Positions 17,413 through 27,530 are shown, counted from the stretch's first letter. The stretch is 64,000 nucleotides of DNA from Roseiflexus sp034432635 (GCA_034432635.1 DAOUBK010000115.1:15267-79266); one strand, 5' to 3'. Translations and numbers: made by a program. Notes: generated from the letters alone by a model not told the origin.

Positions 17413-18366
17413 ATGGCCGGAGAACGCATATCTGCCAGAGACATTCAGCGCGCCCTCATCTGGCGCATCAGCAACGGCGTCTATCATCCTGGCGAGGCGC
17501 TGCCATCGGTGCGCAAACTGGCGGAAGAATTCGGCGCGAACCGCAACACGGTGAATAAAGCCTGTCAGGAACTGCGCAAACTCGGCTTTCTCGAAATGCG
17601 TGCCGATCGGCGTTCTCCGGTGGTGACGCGTGCGGCAACAACGGCAGCGCCGCTGGATCTCGTATTCCAGCAGGTACGGGATGTCATCTGGCAGGCGATG
17701 CTGGCAGGAGTAACACGCCAGCAGTTGCTCACCGAAGTGACATCGCTGATCGCCAGGGTGTACGGCGACAGCGAGTTGCAGATCCGTTTTCTCGAGTGCA
17801 ATCCATACGACAGCACCACCCTGAGCCGCGATCTTTCACGTCTGACCGGTGTAGCAATCGAGGCTTGCCTGCTGGATGAGTTGCGCCGGGATGTCGATGC
17901 GTTCGCTCAGTCTTCCGATCTGATCGTCACAACATTCCACCATCTCGCCGAGGTATTGCAGGCGCTGGCACAGTATCGAGATCGGGTGGTGGGCGTCGAT
18001 ACACGGCCATCCTCCGAAACGCTGCTCCGCATTGCTCGGTTGACCAGACCGCAGATCGGGCTGGTATGCACGCTCCCCGACACTGCCCGCTCGCTGAAAT
18101 ATGTCATTCTGAGTTATCAACCCGGCACGCAGGTGACAACGGCGCTGATCGATGCGCCCGATGATGTCCGCCGTCTAGCGGAGATGTGTGACCATCTACT
18201 GGTGACCTACAACTGTGTACCGGCACTGGCGCAACTGACCGATCGCCGCCCCGATGTGGTGATTGAGTTTCGGATCGATGATCAGTCTGTCGAATATCTG
18301 CGTGAGCGCATTCGTGAGGTGCGTCTGATAAAAGCAGCGGCTCACTCCCAGAGGAACGTTCTATGA
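17413..18366 (+). CDS. GntR-family transcriptional regulator
   Basis: 317 residues. The N-terminal 75 residues are a GntR winged helix: the segments PGEALPSVRKLAEEFGANR and NTVNKACQELRKLGFLEM match the family's DNA-binding helices. The C-terminal part is not a FadR or UTRA domain I can name; it may be a periplasmic-binding-like fold (DLIVTTFHHLAEVLQALA). ATG 17413 was chosen because the helix-turn-helix follows at once; the frame is open upstream into the promoter. The gene overlaps the alpha-galactosidase gene by four bases and so is the first gene of the operon, probably controlling it and the divergent dehydratase through the palindrome just upstream. The inducer is unknown. Confidence 0.88.
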   Translation: MAGERISARDIQRALIWRISNGVYHPGEALPSVRKLAEEFGANRNTVNKACQELRKLGFLEMRADRRSPVVTRAATTAAPLDLVFQQVRDVIWQAMLAGVTRQQLLTEVTSLIARVYGDSELQIRFLECNPYDSTTLSRDLSRLTGVAIEACLLDELRRDVDAFAQSSDLIVTTFHHLAEVLQALAQYRDRVVGVDTRPSSETLLRIARLTRPQIGLVCTLPDTARSLKYVILSYQPGTQVTTALIDAPDDVRRLAEMCDHLLVTYNCVPALAQLTDRRPDVVIEFRIDDQSVEYLRERIREVRLIKAAAHSQRNVL

Positions 18367-20414
18367 CGATGTCTTCCCATCTTGATCTTTCGCATGCAGA
18401 ATTGACCTGCATGCTGGATATTGCGCCCCGTTTTGCGCTGGTAGGTCTGGGGCTGATGGGCGAACATCGGGCGCTGGAGTCGTCGCCGCTCTTCGTGGCA
18501 GTCATTGATGCGCAGATCGTCGATGCGCATACGCCGGACCTGTATGCGCGGAGTGTGTCGGTGGACGACGATACTCCTGGACGACGACATGGATGCATCG
18601 AACTGGTGCATGCCGGTTTGGGGATTGTGATCGATTACCATGTCGTGCGCTACACCAATGCGTTTGCCGTCGAAACCTGGATTGTCGTGCGGAATGAAGG
18701 GGTTGTGCCGCGTCGGGTGACACGCCTGGACTCACTGGCGCTCGATCTGGTTCCCGGCAGGTACGACCTGCGGGCGTATACCGGTGCGTGGGGCGCCGAG
18801 TTCGAGCCGCAGTCAATGCCGTTGACGTCCCCGGTTACCCTCGAAAGTCGTTCCGGTCGCTCATCGCACGGTCATCATCCCTGGTTTGCCCTGATGTGTG
18901 ACGGGCGCTCGATCATCTCTGGCGCGGTCGCCTGGTCGGGGAACTGGACGATCCGGTTGATGCCACATCCGGAAGAGGTAGTCGCACTTTCGGCGGGGTT
19001 GCACGATTGGGAATTTGCCGTTGATCTTGCACCTGACGCATCGGTTGAGGCGCCGCCGGTTGTGCTGGTGTTTGCCCACGGAGATGATCTCGACGAAGCA
19101 GCGGTTCAGTTTGCGCGTTTGGGGCGACGCTTCTGGTATCCGCGCAATGCGCTCGCCGACCGCTTGCCGGTTGAGTGGAACCACTGGTGGGCGTATGAAG
19201 ATCGGTCGCTCGATGAGGCGACATTCCGCGCCAACGTCGATGTTGCTGCCCGGATGGGGATTGAGGTGTGCACTCTCGATGCCGGTTGGTTTGGTGCGTC
19301 CGACGCCGGAACGCACTGGTACGATCAGCGCGGCGACTGGGGGATGGTCAATGCTGCCCGATTTCCCTCCGGTATTCGTGCACTCGCCGATTACGTCCAC
19401 GCGCAGGGCATGCGTTTCGGTATCTGGTGTGAAATCGAAGGGTTGGGAAACCACGCGCAACTGCTGGAAACGCATCCTGATTTTGTGGCGATGCGTGATG
19501 GCAGGCGGATCGGGTATGTGTGTCTGGGTAATCCGGCAGCGCAGCAATGGGCATTCGATACGCTCGATCATCTCATCCGCGACTATGGGTGCGACTGGAT
19601 CAAACTCGATTTCAATCTCGACCCTGGCGCTGGATGTAACCGCGCTGACCACGGTCATGGCGTGGGAGACGGGTTGTATGCACATTACCGCGGATACTAT
19701 GCCCTGCTCGACCGGGTGCGTGCTGCTTATCCCCATGTGGTGCTGGAAAATTGCTCATCGGGTGGTCTGCGGATCGACACAGGTATTGCGCGCCACACCC
19801 ACATGGCGTTTCTGAGCGATCCCGACTGGCCCGAACATAGTTTGCAGGTCTTCTGGGGTGCGACACAGATGCTGGCGCCGGATGCCTGCCTGCACTGGGG
19901 CTACTGCGAGTGGGCGTTCGCCAAGCACCCGAGTCAGACGTTCAATCCACGTGATCCGTCGCTCCAACCGCATCAGGTTGATTTCTACACCCGCATTTCG
20001 ATGCTGCGCCGCTTCGGTTTTTCGCAGCGACTACCCGATCTGCCAGAGCGGGTCGCACAGCGTTATGCGGATCACATCGCCTTCTACAAAGCGGTTATGC
20101 GGCAGTTCGTGCGTGAGGCGGATATGTACCAGCTGACGGGGCAACCGCTTGGCGAGGGGCGCGGCGATCGATGGGTCGGTTTTCAATATCGAATGCCCGA
20201 CGGCAGCGATCATCTGGTCGTCGTCTTTCGTCTGCCGGGCGCTGAACCGGCGCGTGTGCTGCGTCTGAAACATCTGCAACCTGATCGGACCCACACCCTG
20301 TTCTGGGTCGATGCCGGTCAGCAAACGCAGGTGAGCGGCGCTGCCCTGATGGAGACCGGATTACGCTTCGATAATCTGCCTGAAGAAGGCTCGGCGCTGG
20401 TGCGGATCTGGTGA
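18363..20414 (+). CDS. Alpha-galactosidase, glycoside hydrolase family 36
   Basis: 683 residues, normal for GH36. The barrel contains DAGWFG, then WIKLDFNLDPG with the nucleophile aspartate, a VVLENCSSGG substrate loop and AFLSDPDWPEHS with the acid/base aspartate. This is the pattern of retaining enzymes that release terminal alpha-galactose from melibiose, raffinose or galactomannan. There is no signal peptide, so it should work in the cytoplasm on imported oligosaccharide. That fits its place between the regulator, which it overlaps by four bases, and a sugar ABC importer. The exact substrate is unproven. Confidence 0.9.
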   Translation: MTMSSHLDLSHAELTCMLDIAPRFALVGLGLMGEHRALESSPLFVAVIDAQIVDAHTPDLYARSVSVDDDTPGRRHGCIELVHAGLGIVIDYHVVRYTNAFAVETWIVVRNEGVVPRRVTRLDSLALDLVPGRYDLRAYTGAWGAEFEPQSMPLTSPVTLESRSGRSSHGHHPWFALMCDGRSIISGAVAWSGNWTIRLMPHPEEVVALSAGLHDWEFAVDLAPDASVEAPPVVLVFAHGDDLDEAAVQFARLGRRFWYPRNALADRLPVEWNHWWAYEDRSLDEATFRANVDVAARMGIEVCTLDAGWFGASDAGTHWYDQRGDWGMVNAARFPSGIRALADYVHAQGMRFGIWCEIEGLGNHAQLLETHPDFVAMRDGRRIGYVCLGNPAAQQWAFDTLDHLIRDYGCDWIKLDFNLDPGAGCNRADHGHGVGDGLYAHYRGYYALLDRVRAAYPHVVLENCSSGGLRIDTGIARHTHMAFLSDPDWPEHSLQVFWGATQMLAPDACLHWGYCEWAFAKHPSQTFNPRDPSLQPHQVDFYTRISMLRRFGFSQRLPDLPERVAQRYADHIAFYKAVMRQFVREADMYQLTGQPLGEGRGDRWVGFQYRMPDGSDHLVVVFRLPGAEPARVLRLKHLQPDRTHTLFWVDAGQQTQVSGAALMETGLRFDNLPEEGSALVRIW

Positions 20415-20512
20415 AATCTCCGCCAAATCGTTCACCTTCCGTCGATTGGCGCGTCTGTTTCACTTCCAACCGATACTGAACACTGTCGTTTATCTCAGCG
20501 GAGAGCAGATCT

Positions 20513-21463
20513 GTGGATACGCCGCATACCCAACCACACCTCTCAGTGCAGCGCCCAGTGCGCCGGGTGAGCCGACGCCGGCGCGTCGAAGCCATCAACG
20601 CCTATATCTTCATGGCGCCAGCGATCCTTGGATTGATCCTCTTTACACTGGGTCCCATGGCGGCTTCATTTCTGCTCAGTTTCACCGAGTACAACATTTT
20701 GACCGACCCGCGCTGGAACGGGCTGGCAAACTACGAAAAACTCTTCAATGACAAACTCTTCTGGCAGTCACTCAGGGTGAGCGCCATCTACTCCATCGTC
20801 AGCGTTCCCCTGGGATTGGTGATCGCCCTCGGTCTGGCACTGCTCCTGAACCACAAAATGCGCGGGATCATGGTCTTCCGCTCGGTGTACTACCTGCCGA
20901 CCGTCATTTCTGGCGTCGGAGTGGCGATGCTCTGGCGCTGGTTATTCAACGGCGATTTTGGCATCATCAACATCCTGCTGCGCGGGGTTGGCATCCGTGG
21001 TCCCAACTGGCTCTTCGACGAAACCTGGTCGCTAGTGGCGCTGATCATCGCCAGTTTGTGGGGCATTGGCGGAACGATGCTGATCTTTCTGGCAGGATTG
21101 CAGGGGATACCTCAGGAACTGTACGAGGCTGCCGAGATCGATGGCGCCGGACGATGGCGCCAGTTCGTCAATATCACCCTGCCGATGATCTCGCACGTCA
21201 CCTTCTTCAATCTGGTGTTGGGCGTCATCGGTGCATTACAGGTCTTTACCGACGCCTATGTGATTACCGGTGGCGGACCGAACAATGCCACCCTGTTTCT
21301 ATCGGTCTATCTCTACCGTCATGCCTTTCAGTACCTGAACTTCGGGTATGCGGCAGCGGTTGCGTGGGTGCTGTTCCTGATCGTGCTGGCGTTGACATTG
21401 CTGGTCTTCAAATCGTCGCCGCTCTGGGTCTACTACGAGAGTGAGCGACCGGGGAGGGGTTGA
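20513..21463 (+). CDS. Sugar ABC transporter permease, MalF/UgpA type
   Basis: 316 residues with six predicted membrane helices. The first (YIFMAPAILGLILFTLGPM) follows a basic cytoplasmic start, and the cytoplasmic EAA loop is ELYEAAEIDGAGRWRQF, where the ATPase docks. A GTG start at 20513 with GGAGAG about seven bases upstream fits best, as no early ATG exists in frame. It is the first of two permeases; the second starts at its stop codon. No dedicated ATPase is encoded in the operon, so a shared MsmK-type ATPase elsewhere is likely. Confidence 0.92.
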   Translation: MDTPHTQPHLSVQRPVRRVSRRRRVEAINAYIFMAPAILGLILFTLGPMAASFLLSFTEYNILTDPRWNGLANYEKLFNDKLFWQSLRVSAIYSIVSVPLGLVIALGLALLLNHKMRGIMVFRSVYYLPTVISGVGVAMLWRWLFNGDFGIINILLRGVGIRGPNWLFDETWSLVALIIASLWGIGGTMLIFLAGLQGIPQELYEAAEIDGAGRWRQFVNITLPMISHVTFFNLVLGVIGALQVFTDAYVITGGGPNNATLFLSVYLYRHAFQYLNFGYAAAVAWVLFLIVLALTLLVFKSSPLWVYYESERPGRG

Positions 21464-22338
21464 TGGGTGTGCGCAGCGCTGCGTTACCATTCTGGCGGAC
21501 ACGTCGTGGACAGGCGCGTCTTACCTTGCTGGCAGTACTGACGATTGCGCTGGCAGGCTCGACACTGGTGCTGATTCCCTTTTTCTGGATGGTCTCGACG
21601 TCGTTGAAACAGGCGAGCGAGGTGTATCTCTCACCGCCGGTCTGGTTCCCCAATCCGCCGCAGTGGGGGAACTACGTGCAGGCGGTGACCCGTGTACCGT
21701 TTCATCTGTATGCCTGGAACACGACGATCATCGTAGGACTGGTGACAGTCGGCACGCTCTTTTCGTGCTCGATCAGCGCCTACGGGTTCGCGCGCCTGGC
21801 GGCGCCAGGTAAGAATTTCATCTTTATGCTCCTCCTCTCAACTCTGATGTTGCCCAGTGCGGTGACGCTGGTGCCGACGTACCTGTTGTTCAACGCGCTG
21901 GGATGGGTTGGCTCATTCCTGCCGCTGATCGTGCCAGCCTATTTTGGTAGTGCGTTCTTCATCTTTTTGCTGCGCCAGTTCTACCTTACCATTCCGCGCG
22001 AACTCGAAGAAGCGGCTACGATCGATGGGGCGAATGTCTATCAAATCTGGTGGCGCATTATGATGCCGCTCAGTCACCCTGTGCTTGCCACGGTGGTGGT
22101 CTTCACCTTTGTTGGGACGTACAACGACTTCTTCACGCCGCTGATCTACCTTTCCGACGAAAGCAAGCGCACGATTGCAGTGGCGTTGTCCTATTTCCAG
22201 GGTTCGCCGCGGATCGGACCCCAGATGCACCTGCTGATGGCTGCCGTCACGATCTCGATCGTGCCGCCGCTCATCCTGTTCATCATCGCCCAGCGTTACT
22301 TTGTGCGTGGGATCGTTATGACCGGTATAAAGGGCTAA
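21463..22338 (+). CDS. Sugar ABC transporter permease, MalG/UgpE type
   Basis: 291 residues with six predicted membrane helices and the EAA loop ELEEAATIDGANVYQIWW near residue 190. ATG 21463 shares a base with the previous stop (TGATG) and follows a purine-rich GGGGAGGGG. With the preceding gene it forms the heterodimeric membrane channel of a CUT1-type sugar importer. It lies between permease 1 and the binding-protein gene. Confidence 0.92.
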   Translation: MGVRSAALPFWRTRRGQARLTLLAVLTIALAGSTLVLIPFFWMVSTSLKQASEVYLSPPVWFPNPPQWGNYVQAVTRVPFHLYAWNTTIIVGLVTVGTLFSCSISAYGFARLAAPGKNFIFMLLLSTLMLPSAVTLVPTYLLFNALGWVGSFLPLIVPAYFGSAFFIFLLRQFYLTIPRELEEAATIDGANVYQIWWRIMMPLSHPVLATVVVFTFVGTYNDFFTPLIYLSDESKRTIAVALSYFQGSPRIGPQMHLLMAAVTISIVPPLILFIIAQRYFVRGIVMTGIKG

Positions 22339-22362
22339 TGTATGCAGAGGGAGGATTCCATC

Positions 22363-23739
22363 ATGGCAAAACGAGTCGATCACCTCACCCGTCGTTTGAG
22401 TCGGCGGCAGTTCTTGCGGGGGTCAGCAATCGGCGGAGCGGCGCTGACATCCGGCATCCTGGCAGCCTGTAGTTCGTCACCGATGCCCTCGACAGGAAAC
22501 GTGCCTGCATCGGCACCAACACAGGTTTCCAGTGAGCCGGTAAAGATACGCGCTCTCATGTGGAGCAATGGACCCGTCATCGATGAGAACTTCAAAGTCC
22601 GTGCTCAGATGTTCAACGAAGCGTTCAAGGGACAGTACGATCTCGATCTGCAACTTCTACCCTACGATCAATACTGGCCCCGCATCGATCTGGCATATGG
22701 CTCGAAGAACCCGTATGATCTCTATTTCTTCGATGTACAGGCGTATGGGCATTACCGGGCCGGCCTGCTTGCGAACATTCAGCCCTACGTCGATCTGGCG
22801 CCAGAGTTGATGAATGCCGAAGAATATCCGGTGGCACTCTACGATGCCTGGCGCTTCGATGGCAGTAATCTGTACGGTCTCCCCGAAAATATCCAGGTGC
22901 TGGCGCTCTACTACAACCGCGACCTGTTCGATGCCGAAGGTCTGGCATATCCCGATAATACCTGGACCTGGGACAATGTGCTCGATGCAGCGACGAAACT
23001 GACGAAGCGCAACGGGGATGAAACGACGCAATGGGGGATGGATATCGGTGTGATGGATATCTGGTGGGGTGCGCAGACTCTCGCGTGGGCGATGGGTGGC
23101 GGGTTCTTCGATAAAATCGTCGAGCCAACGAAGTTTCAGGTGAGCGATCCGGTCAATGTCCAGGCATTGACGTTTCTGCGCGACCTGATCTTTGTGCATA
23201 AAGTGGCGCCGACCAAGACGCAACGCTCAGCAGTTGCGCAGGATATCGGCATTTTCCAGACTGGCAAGGTAGGAATGTTCTTCGATGGCATCTGGGCGAT
23301 CAGCGGGTTTCAGGATGTGCCGTTCAAGTGGGATATGGCGCCGCTGCCCCTGTGGAAGGATAAGCGTGTATCCGCCTACTGGCTGGGTGGGCAGGTCATC
23401 CCGAAAGACTCGAAAGTTATCGATGCTGCCTTTGCCTTCTCCCGCTGGTCGGCGACAACGTACCAGAAGACGATGGCGAGCAATCACGACTGGATCCCGA
23501 TTGCACGCTCGGCGCGCGAGTCTGAAGAGATGTACGTCGGGCAACCAGCCGGTCTGCGGTCGGTGCTGGGGACGATCGAGGGTGCGCGGCTGGGCGATTT
23601 CTATTCCCGCAACAATCAGCAGATCTTCGGTGAGGTGCTGCTGCCAACGTTCGATCTGATGTTCCTCGGAACCATCACGCCGGAAGAGGCGGCAAAGAAG
23701 ATCGACGAGGAAGCAAACGCTCTCCTGGCGAAAGGATAA
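22363..23739 (+). CDS. Sugar ABC transporter substrate-binding lipoprotein
   Basis: 458 residues. The signal region combines a twin-arginine motif (SRRQFLRGS) with a lipobox (GILAAC, Cys36), so export by Tat and lipid anchoring are predicted. The mature protein has the extracellular solute-binding family 1 look, for example QILLPYDQYWPRIDLAYG-like and GKVGMFFDGIWAI segments. ATG 22363 was preferred to ATG 22342 because GGGAGGA lies at the right distance before it. The protein should deliver an oligosaccharide to the permease pair just upstream. Confidence 0.92.
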   Translation: MAKRVDHLTRRLSRRQFLRGSAIGGAALTSGILAACSSSPMPSTGNVPASAPTQVSSEPVKIRALMWSNGPVIDENFKVRAQMFNEAFKGQYDLDLQLLPYDQYWPRIDLAYGSKNPYDLYFFDVQAYGHYRAGLLANIQPYVDLAPELMNAEEYPVALYDAWRFDGSNLYGLPENIQVLALYYNRDLFDAEGLAYPDNTWTWDNVLDAATKLTKRNGDETTQWGMDIGVMDIWWGAQTLAWAMGGGFFDKIVEPTKFQVSDPVNVQALTFLRDLIFVHKVAPTKTQRSAVAQDIGIFQTGKVGMFFDGIWAISGFQDVPFKWDMAPLPLWKDKRVSAYWLGGQVIPKDSKVIDAAFAFSRWSATTYQKTMASNHDWIPIARSARESEEMYVGQPAGLRSVLGTIEGARLGDFYSRNNQQIFGEVLLPTFDLMFLGTITPEEAAKKIDEEANALLAKG

Positions 23740-23743
23740 TACG

Positions 23744-25768
23744 ATGACCCGAAGCGGATCGGGTGACTCGTTCGAGACCTGGTCGATGGCAACCGGTCAG
23801 ATCGATCTGATTGTATCGCTGGCGCATGGGCGCCTGACCTGGTCGATGACGGGGACGGCAGTGGGTCTGGATGGTGAGGCTACGGTGTTGCGCGACCTCA
23901 ACGTTGATGGTCGGCATCCTGTATGGTGCCGTGTGGTCGAGATGCGTGATCAGGCGACGGGCGATGGAGGGCGATTGTTGACCCTGACGGTTGAAGCCGC
24001 CGATGGCGGATTACGCCTGACCTGCTGGTTCCACCTGTTTGCCGACCATCCGTTCGTGCGTACCTGGGCGGCGCTGGAGAACCGGAGCAGCGCCGACTTG
24101 CTGATCGATCAATGCGACATACTGACGCTTGCGCCGCGTGGTGTGCCGCCGCTGCATCTGTTTCACGTCGAACAGTTTAGCTGGAACTATCGGCGCGACT
24201 TTTTCAGCCAGCACGAAGTATGGTTGCGACCGGGGTGCGCTCCCCACGAGATTCGGATGGGTTCGTACCCCGCCCACCACTGGGGGCCGACCAGTTGCGC
24301 CTGGTTTGCGCTCCGCGACGGTTTGCCCGATTGGAACGAGGAACCGCCAAAGAGCGGACGGGGAATTGTGTGCGGTATCGAGTTCAACGGTAAAAGCCGG
24401 TTGCACGCCTGGGCGACGCCCAACCAGGTACACCTGGTGAGCCGGATCGATGCGCTGGCGCATCGTCTTGTGCCGGGCGCGATCTTCGAGATACCGGCTT
24501 CCTTCGTGGGCCGCTTCGAAGGAGATTGGGACGAAGCAGGGTATGTGACACAGCGTTTCGCTGAAGCACACGTGCATCCACCCATGCCTGATGATCGCTA
24601 CCCCTGGGTGCAGTACAACTCCTGGCGGTACGAACAGAACATCAACGAGGAGCAGCAACTGGCGGCAATCGACCGTTGCGCTGAATTGGGCGTTGAATTG
24701 GCAGTGATGGATCTCGGTTGGGCACGGATGATCGGCGACTGGCGCCCCGATCCGGTCAAGTTTCCGCGCGGGTTGCGTCCGCTTGTTGAGCGTGCGCATT
24801 CGTATGGTATGCGGTTTGGCGTTCACGTCGCGCTGGCACAGTGCAACCCCGAAGCGCCGGTTGCCAAAGCGCATCCGGAATGGCTCATTCACACCGGCAA
24901 CGATTACTACGGTGCAGGTCCGCTCTGCCTGGGGCACGAGCCATGTCGTACCTGGCTCATCGATCAACTCATACGCTTGATCGACGAAGAGGGGATCGAC
25001 TACATCATCCAGGACGGCGAGGATATGGTGAAGCAGTGCGAGCGGAGCGATCATACGCACGCGCCGGGTGACAGCAACTATGCCGGTTCGCAGTATGGTC
25101 TGGATATCGTGATCGAATCGCTCCGCCGCGCCCGACCCTACGTTGTGCTCGAAAATTGTGAGGACGGCGGTTGCATGATGACGTACAAAATGGCGCGGCT
25201 GTACCACACGAGCATCACAGTTGACAATACCTCATCCTACGCTATGCGACAGGGTGTGTATGGTGCATCCTATCCATTTTCACCGCGCTACAGCGTGCGC
25301 TACATGCAGGACGATCCTTCGCGCTATACCCTGCGCAGTTCGATCTTCGGCGGACCGCTGATCCTGATGCAACGCATTACTGAATGGGACGAGGCGCAGA
25401 TTGCCGAGACGCGGCAGGCGATTGAGCAGTACAAAGAATTGCGTCGTCTTATCCGCCAGGCGAAGATCATCCACCTGAAAGCGCCGCAGCACAACATTGA
25501 CGGTCTAGGATGGGGATGGGACGCCATTCAGGCAGTTGCGCCGGATAAATCGCGCAGCGTCGTGATGATCTACCGCACACAGGGTGATCTGGCGGAACGC
25601 ACATTCAGGCCGCGCGGCTTACTCCCCGAGGCGTGCTATGCGGTTCGGTTCGTTGACAGCGGTCGCATCCTTCAGTGCGTCGGCGCCGAACTGGAGCGTA
25701 ATGGGATAACCATAACGCTTGACGAATTCGATTCTGAGATTGTGATGCTAGAGAGGGTTGAAGGTTGA
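23744..25768 (+). CDS. GH36-like glycosidase, diverged from the neighbouring alpha-galactosidase
   Basis: 674 residues and clearly related in layout to alpha-galactosidases: an N-terminal beta-sandwich, a barrel with VMDLGWARMIGDWRPD, a loop VVLENCEDGGCMM and a C-terminal sandwich. The usual W-K-x-D nucleophile region reads instead YIIQDGEDMVK, and the acid/base region is SITVDNTSSY. A different substrate or linkage is therefore likely. There is no signal peptide. It starts four bases after the binding-protein stop, with AAAGGA as ribosome-binding site, and its stop overlaps the start of the next gene, so it belongs to the same operon. Confidence 0.78.
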   Translation: MTRSGSGDSFETWSMATGQIDLIVSLAHGRLTWSMTGTAVGLDGEATVLRDLNVDGRHPVWCRVVEMRDQATGDGGRLLTLTVEAADGGLRLTCWFHLFADHPFVRTWAALENRSSADLLIDQCDILTLAPRGVPPLHLFHVEQFSWNYRRDFFSQHEVWLRPGCAPHEIRMGSYPAHHWGPTSCAWFALRDGLPDWNEEPPKSGRGIVCGIEFNGKSRLHAWATPNQVHLVSRIDALAHRLVPGAIFEIPASFVGRFEGDWDEAGYVTQRFAEAHVHPPMPDDRYPWVQYNSWRYEQNINEEQQLAAIDRCAELGVELAVMDLGWARMIGDWRPDPVKFPRGLRPLVERAHSYGMRFGVHVALAQCNPEAPVAKAHPEWLIHTGNDYYGAGPLCLGHEPCRTWLIDQLIRLIDEEGIDYIIQDGEDMVKQCERSDHTHAPGDSNYAGSQYGLDIVIESLRRARPYVVLENCEDGGCMMTYKMARLYHTSITVDNTSSYAMRQGVYGASYPFSPRYSVRYMQDDPSRYTLRSSIFGGPLILMQRITEWDEAQIAETRQAIEQYKELRRLIRQAKIIHLKAPQHNIDGLGWGWDAIQAVAPDKSRSVVMIYRTQGDLAERTFRPRGLLPEACYAVRFVDSGRILQCVGAELERNGITITLDEFDSEIVMLERVEG

Positions 25769-26760
25769 TCCATACGGTTCGCTTCGATCCACACTGGACC
25801 TACTGCCGGTTTCAGGCGCTATTGCTCGAAAATCGCTATCTGCGCGCCGTTGTGTTGCCGGAGTTGGGCGCAAAAATCTGGTCGCTGGTCGATAAGATTG
25901 CAGACCGTGAAGCGCTCTGGCACAACCCGCGTGTACCACCGCGCCCGGCAGTTTACGGCGCTGCGTATGACGACTGGTTCTGCGGCGGATGGGACGAACT
26001 GTTTCCCAACGATGCGCCAGCATCTGTCAGCGGCGATGTGTATCCCGACCATGGCGAGTTATGGTCGATGCCGTATAACTGGCAGGTGGAAGTTGATGCC
26101 CACGAGGTGCGTGTACGACTGAGCCGCAGTGGTGTGGTGACGCCAACATTCGTCGAGAAATGGATCACGCTGCGCGCCGATGAGCCGGTGATGCGTCTTC
26201 GCTACCGGATCCGCAATGATGGGTATGCACCGCTCGACTTCCTGCTCAAACTTCATCCTGCGCTGGCGATTTCTCCTGCCTGCCGGATCGATCTTCCGGC
26301 GCGCACCGTGATCATCGATGAAGGGTTCCGTCAGCGACTCGGTGCAACGGTCGAGCGGTTCACCTGGCCCCTGGCACGATCCGATGCTGAAACGACAGTT
26401 GATCTGCGGCAGGTTCCGCCCCAAAGCGCCGGACTGTGCGACTTCTTCTATGCCGTCGAACTCGACCACGGGTGGTGTGCGTTAACTGATACGGCGCGCG
26501 CTGCTGGCTTCGGACTGGCGTTCGATCCGGCGGTGTTTCGTTCGGTATGGGTCTTTGGGGCATATGGGGGCTGGCGTGGTCTATACACCGCCATCCTTGA
26601 ACCATGCACCGGCTATCCCTATCGTCTCGAAGAAGCGATTGCGCAGGGAACCGTCAGCCGGTTGGCAGCCGGAGCAGAGTTCGACACTGAAGTGACGGCT
26701 GTGCTCTATCGTGGTGTGGGCAGTGTGAGTCATATCGACTGTGATGGAGCATTGAGATGA
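25765..26760 (+). CDS. DUF5107/DUF4432-type aldose epimerase-like protein
   Basis: 331 residues. The segments YLRAVVLPELGAKIWSLVD and WFCGGWDELFPNDAP, and the later YRIRNDGYAPLDFLLKLHPAL, resemble the galactose-mutarotase-like beta-sandwich proteins of the DUF5107/DUF4432 group. Catalytic residues are not certain. A TTG start at 25765 overlaps the preceding stop (TTGA) and is the only early start; the purine run GAGGGTTGAAGG lies before it. In an operon with glycosidases it may convert the anomeric form of the released sugar or modify a glycoside. The function is inferred from fold and place. Confidence 0.7.
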   Translation: MIHTVRFDPHWTYCRFQALLLENRYLRAVVLPELGAKIWSLVDKIADREALWHNPRVPPRPAVYGAAYDDWFCGGWDELFPNDAPASVSGDVYPDHGELWSMPYNWQVEVDAHEVRVRLSRSGVVTPTFVEKWITLRADEPVMRLRYRIRNDGYAPLDFLLKLHPALAISPACRIDLPARTVIIDEGFRQRLGATVERFTWPLARSDAETTVDLRQVPPQSAGLCDFFYAVELDHGWCALTDTARAAGFGLAFDPAVFRSVWVFGAYGGWRGLYTAILEPCTGYPYRLEEAIAQGTVSRLAAGAEFDTEVTAVLYRGVGSVSHIDCDGALR

Positions 26761-27530
26761 AAGGCTTCCTCAAAGGAAACGTTGCGTTGATCACCGGAGC
26801 AGCCAGCGGCATCGGGCGTGCAACGGCGCTGGCGCTGGCGCGCGATGGCGCTGCGGTTGTCGTGGCTGACATCGACGCACCACGCGGTGCGGAAACCGTC
26901 GCGACAATCGGTGATGCTGGCGGACGAGCGTACTTCGTGCTGGCGGATGTCACCCGTGACGCAGAACGAATGGTCGAAGCCGCAGTGCAGGAGTTCGGGC
27001 GACTCGATATCCTGGTGAACAACGCCGGCATCTTCTCCACCGCCGATCTGCTCGACATCGCATTCGATCAATGGAAGCGCGTCGTTGATGTGATGTACTT
27101 TGGCACATTTCGTTGCAGTCAGGCAGCGGCGCGGCAGATGGTCCGCCAGGGCGGAGGAGGGCGCATCGTCAATATCTCCTCGGTCAACGCCTTTCTCGGC
27201 ATGCCCCAGTCCAGCCATTACAACTCGGCGAAAGGCGCAATTGATCAATTAACGCGCTGTCTGGCGGTCGAACTGGCACCTCACGGCATCCTGGTGAATG
27301 GGGTCGCGCCGGGTTTCGTGGAAACGCCTATGGCAATCGTCAACGGGGTCAACGAGCACGAAACGCCAGAGTTTCAGGAGTTCTATGTGCGCCGACGGCG
27401 CATTCCACTGGCGCGACCTGCACTGCCCGCAGAGATTGCCGAAGCAGTGGCGTTCCTCGTTTCACCTCGCTGCACCTACATCACCGGGCATACGCTGGTT
27501 GTCGATGGCGGGCTATCGATAACATTTTGA
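26757..27530 (+). CDS. Short-chain dehydrogenase/reductase, last gene of the glycoside operon
   Basis: 257 residues. The cofactor site ITGAASGIGRATALAL, DVTRDAER, the NNAGIF motif and the catalytic region INISSVNA with HYNSAKGA are intact. The C-terminus ends in the common YITGHTLVVDGGLS. Its start overlaps the previous stop by four bases. In this setting it is a candidate sugar dehydrogenase producing the keto- or lactone form that the divergent dehydratase would later use, but substrate evidence is lacking. Confidence 0.88.
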   Translation: MKGFLKGNVALITGAASGIGRATALALARDGAAVVVADIDAPRGAETVATIGDAGGRAYFVLADVTRDAERMVEAAVQEFGRLDILVNNAGIFSTADLLDIAFDQWKRVVDVMYFGTFRCSQAAARQMVRQGGGGRIVNISSVNAFLGMPQSSHYNSAKGAIDQLTRCLAVELAPHGILVNGVAPGFVETPMAIVNGVNEHETPEFQEFYVRRRRIPLARPALPAEIAEAVAFLVSPRCTYITGHTLVVDGGLSITF

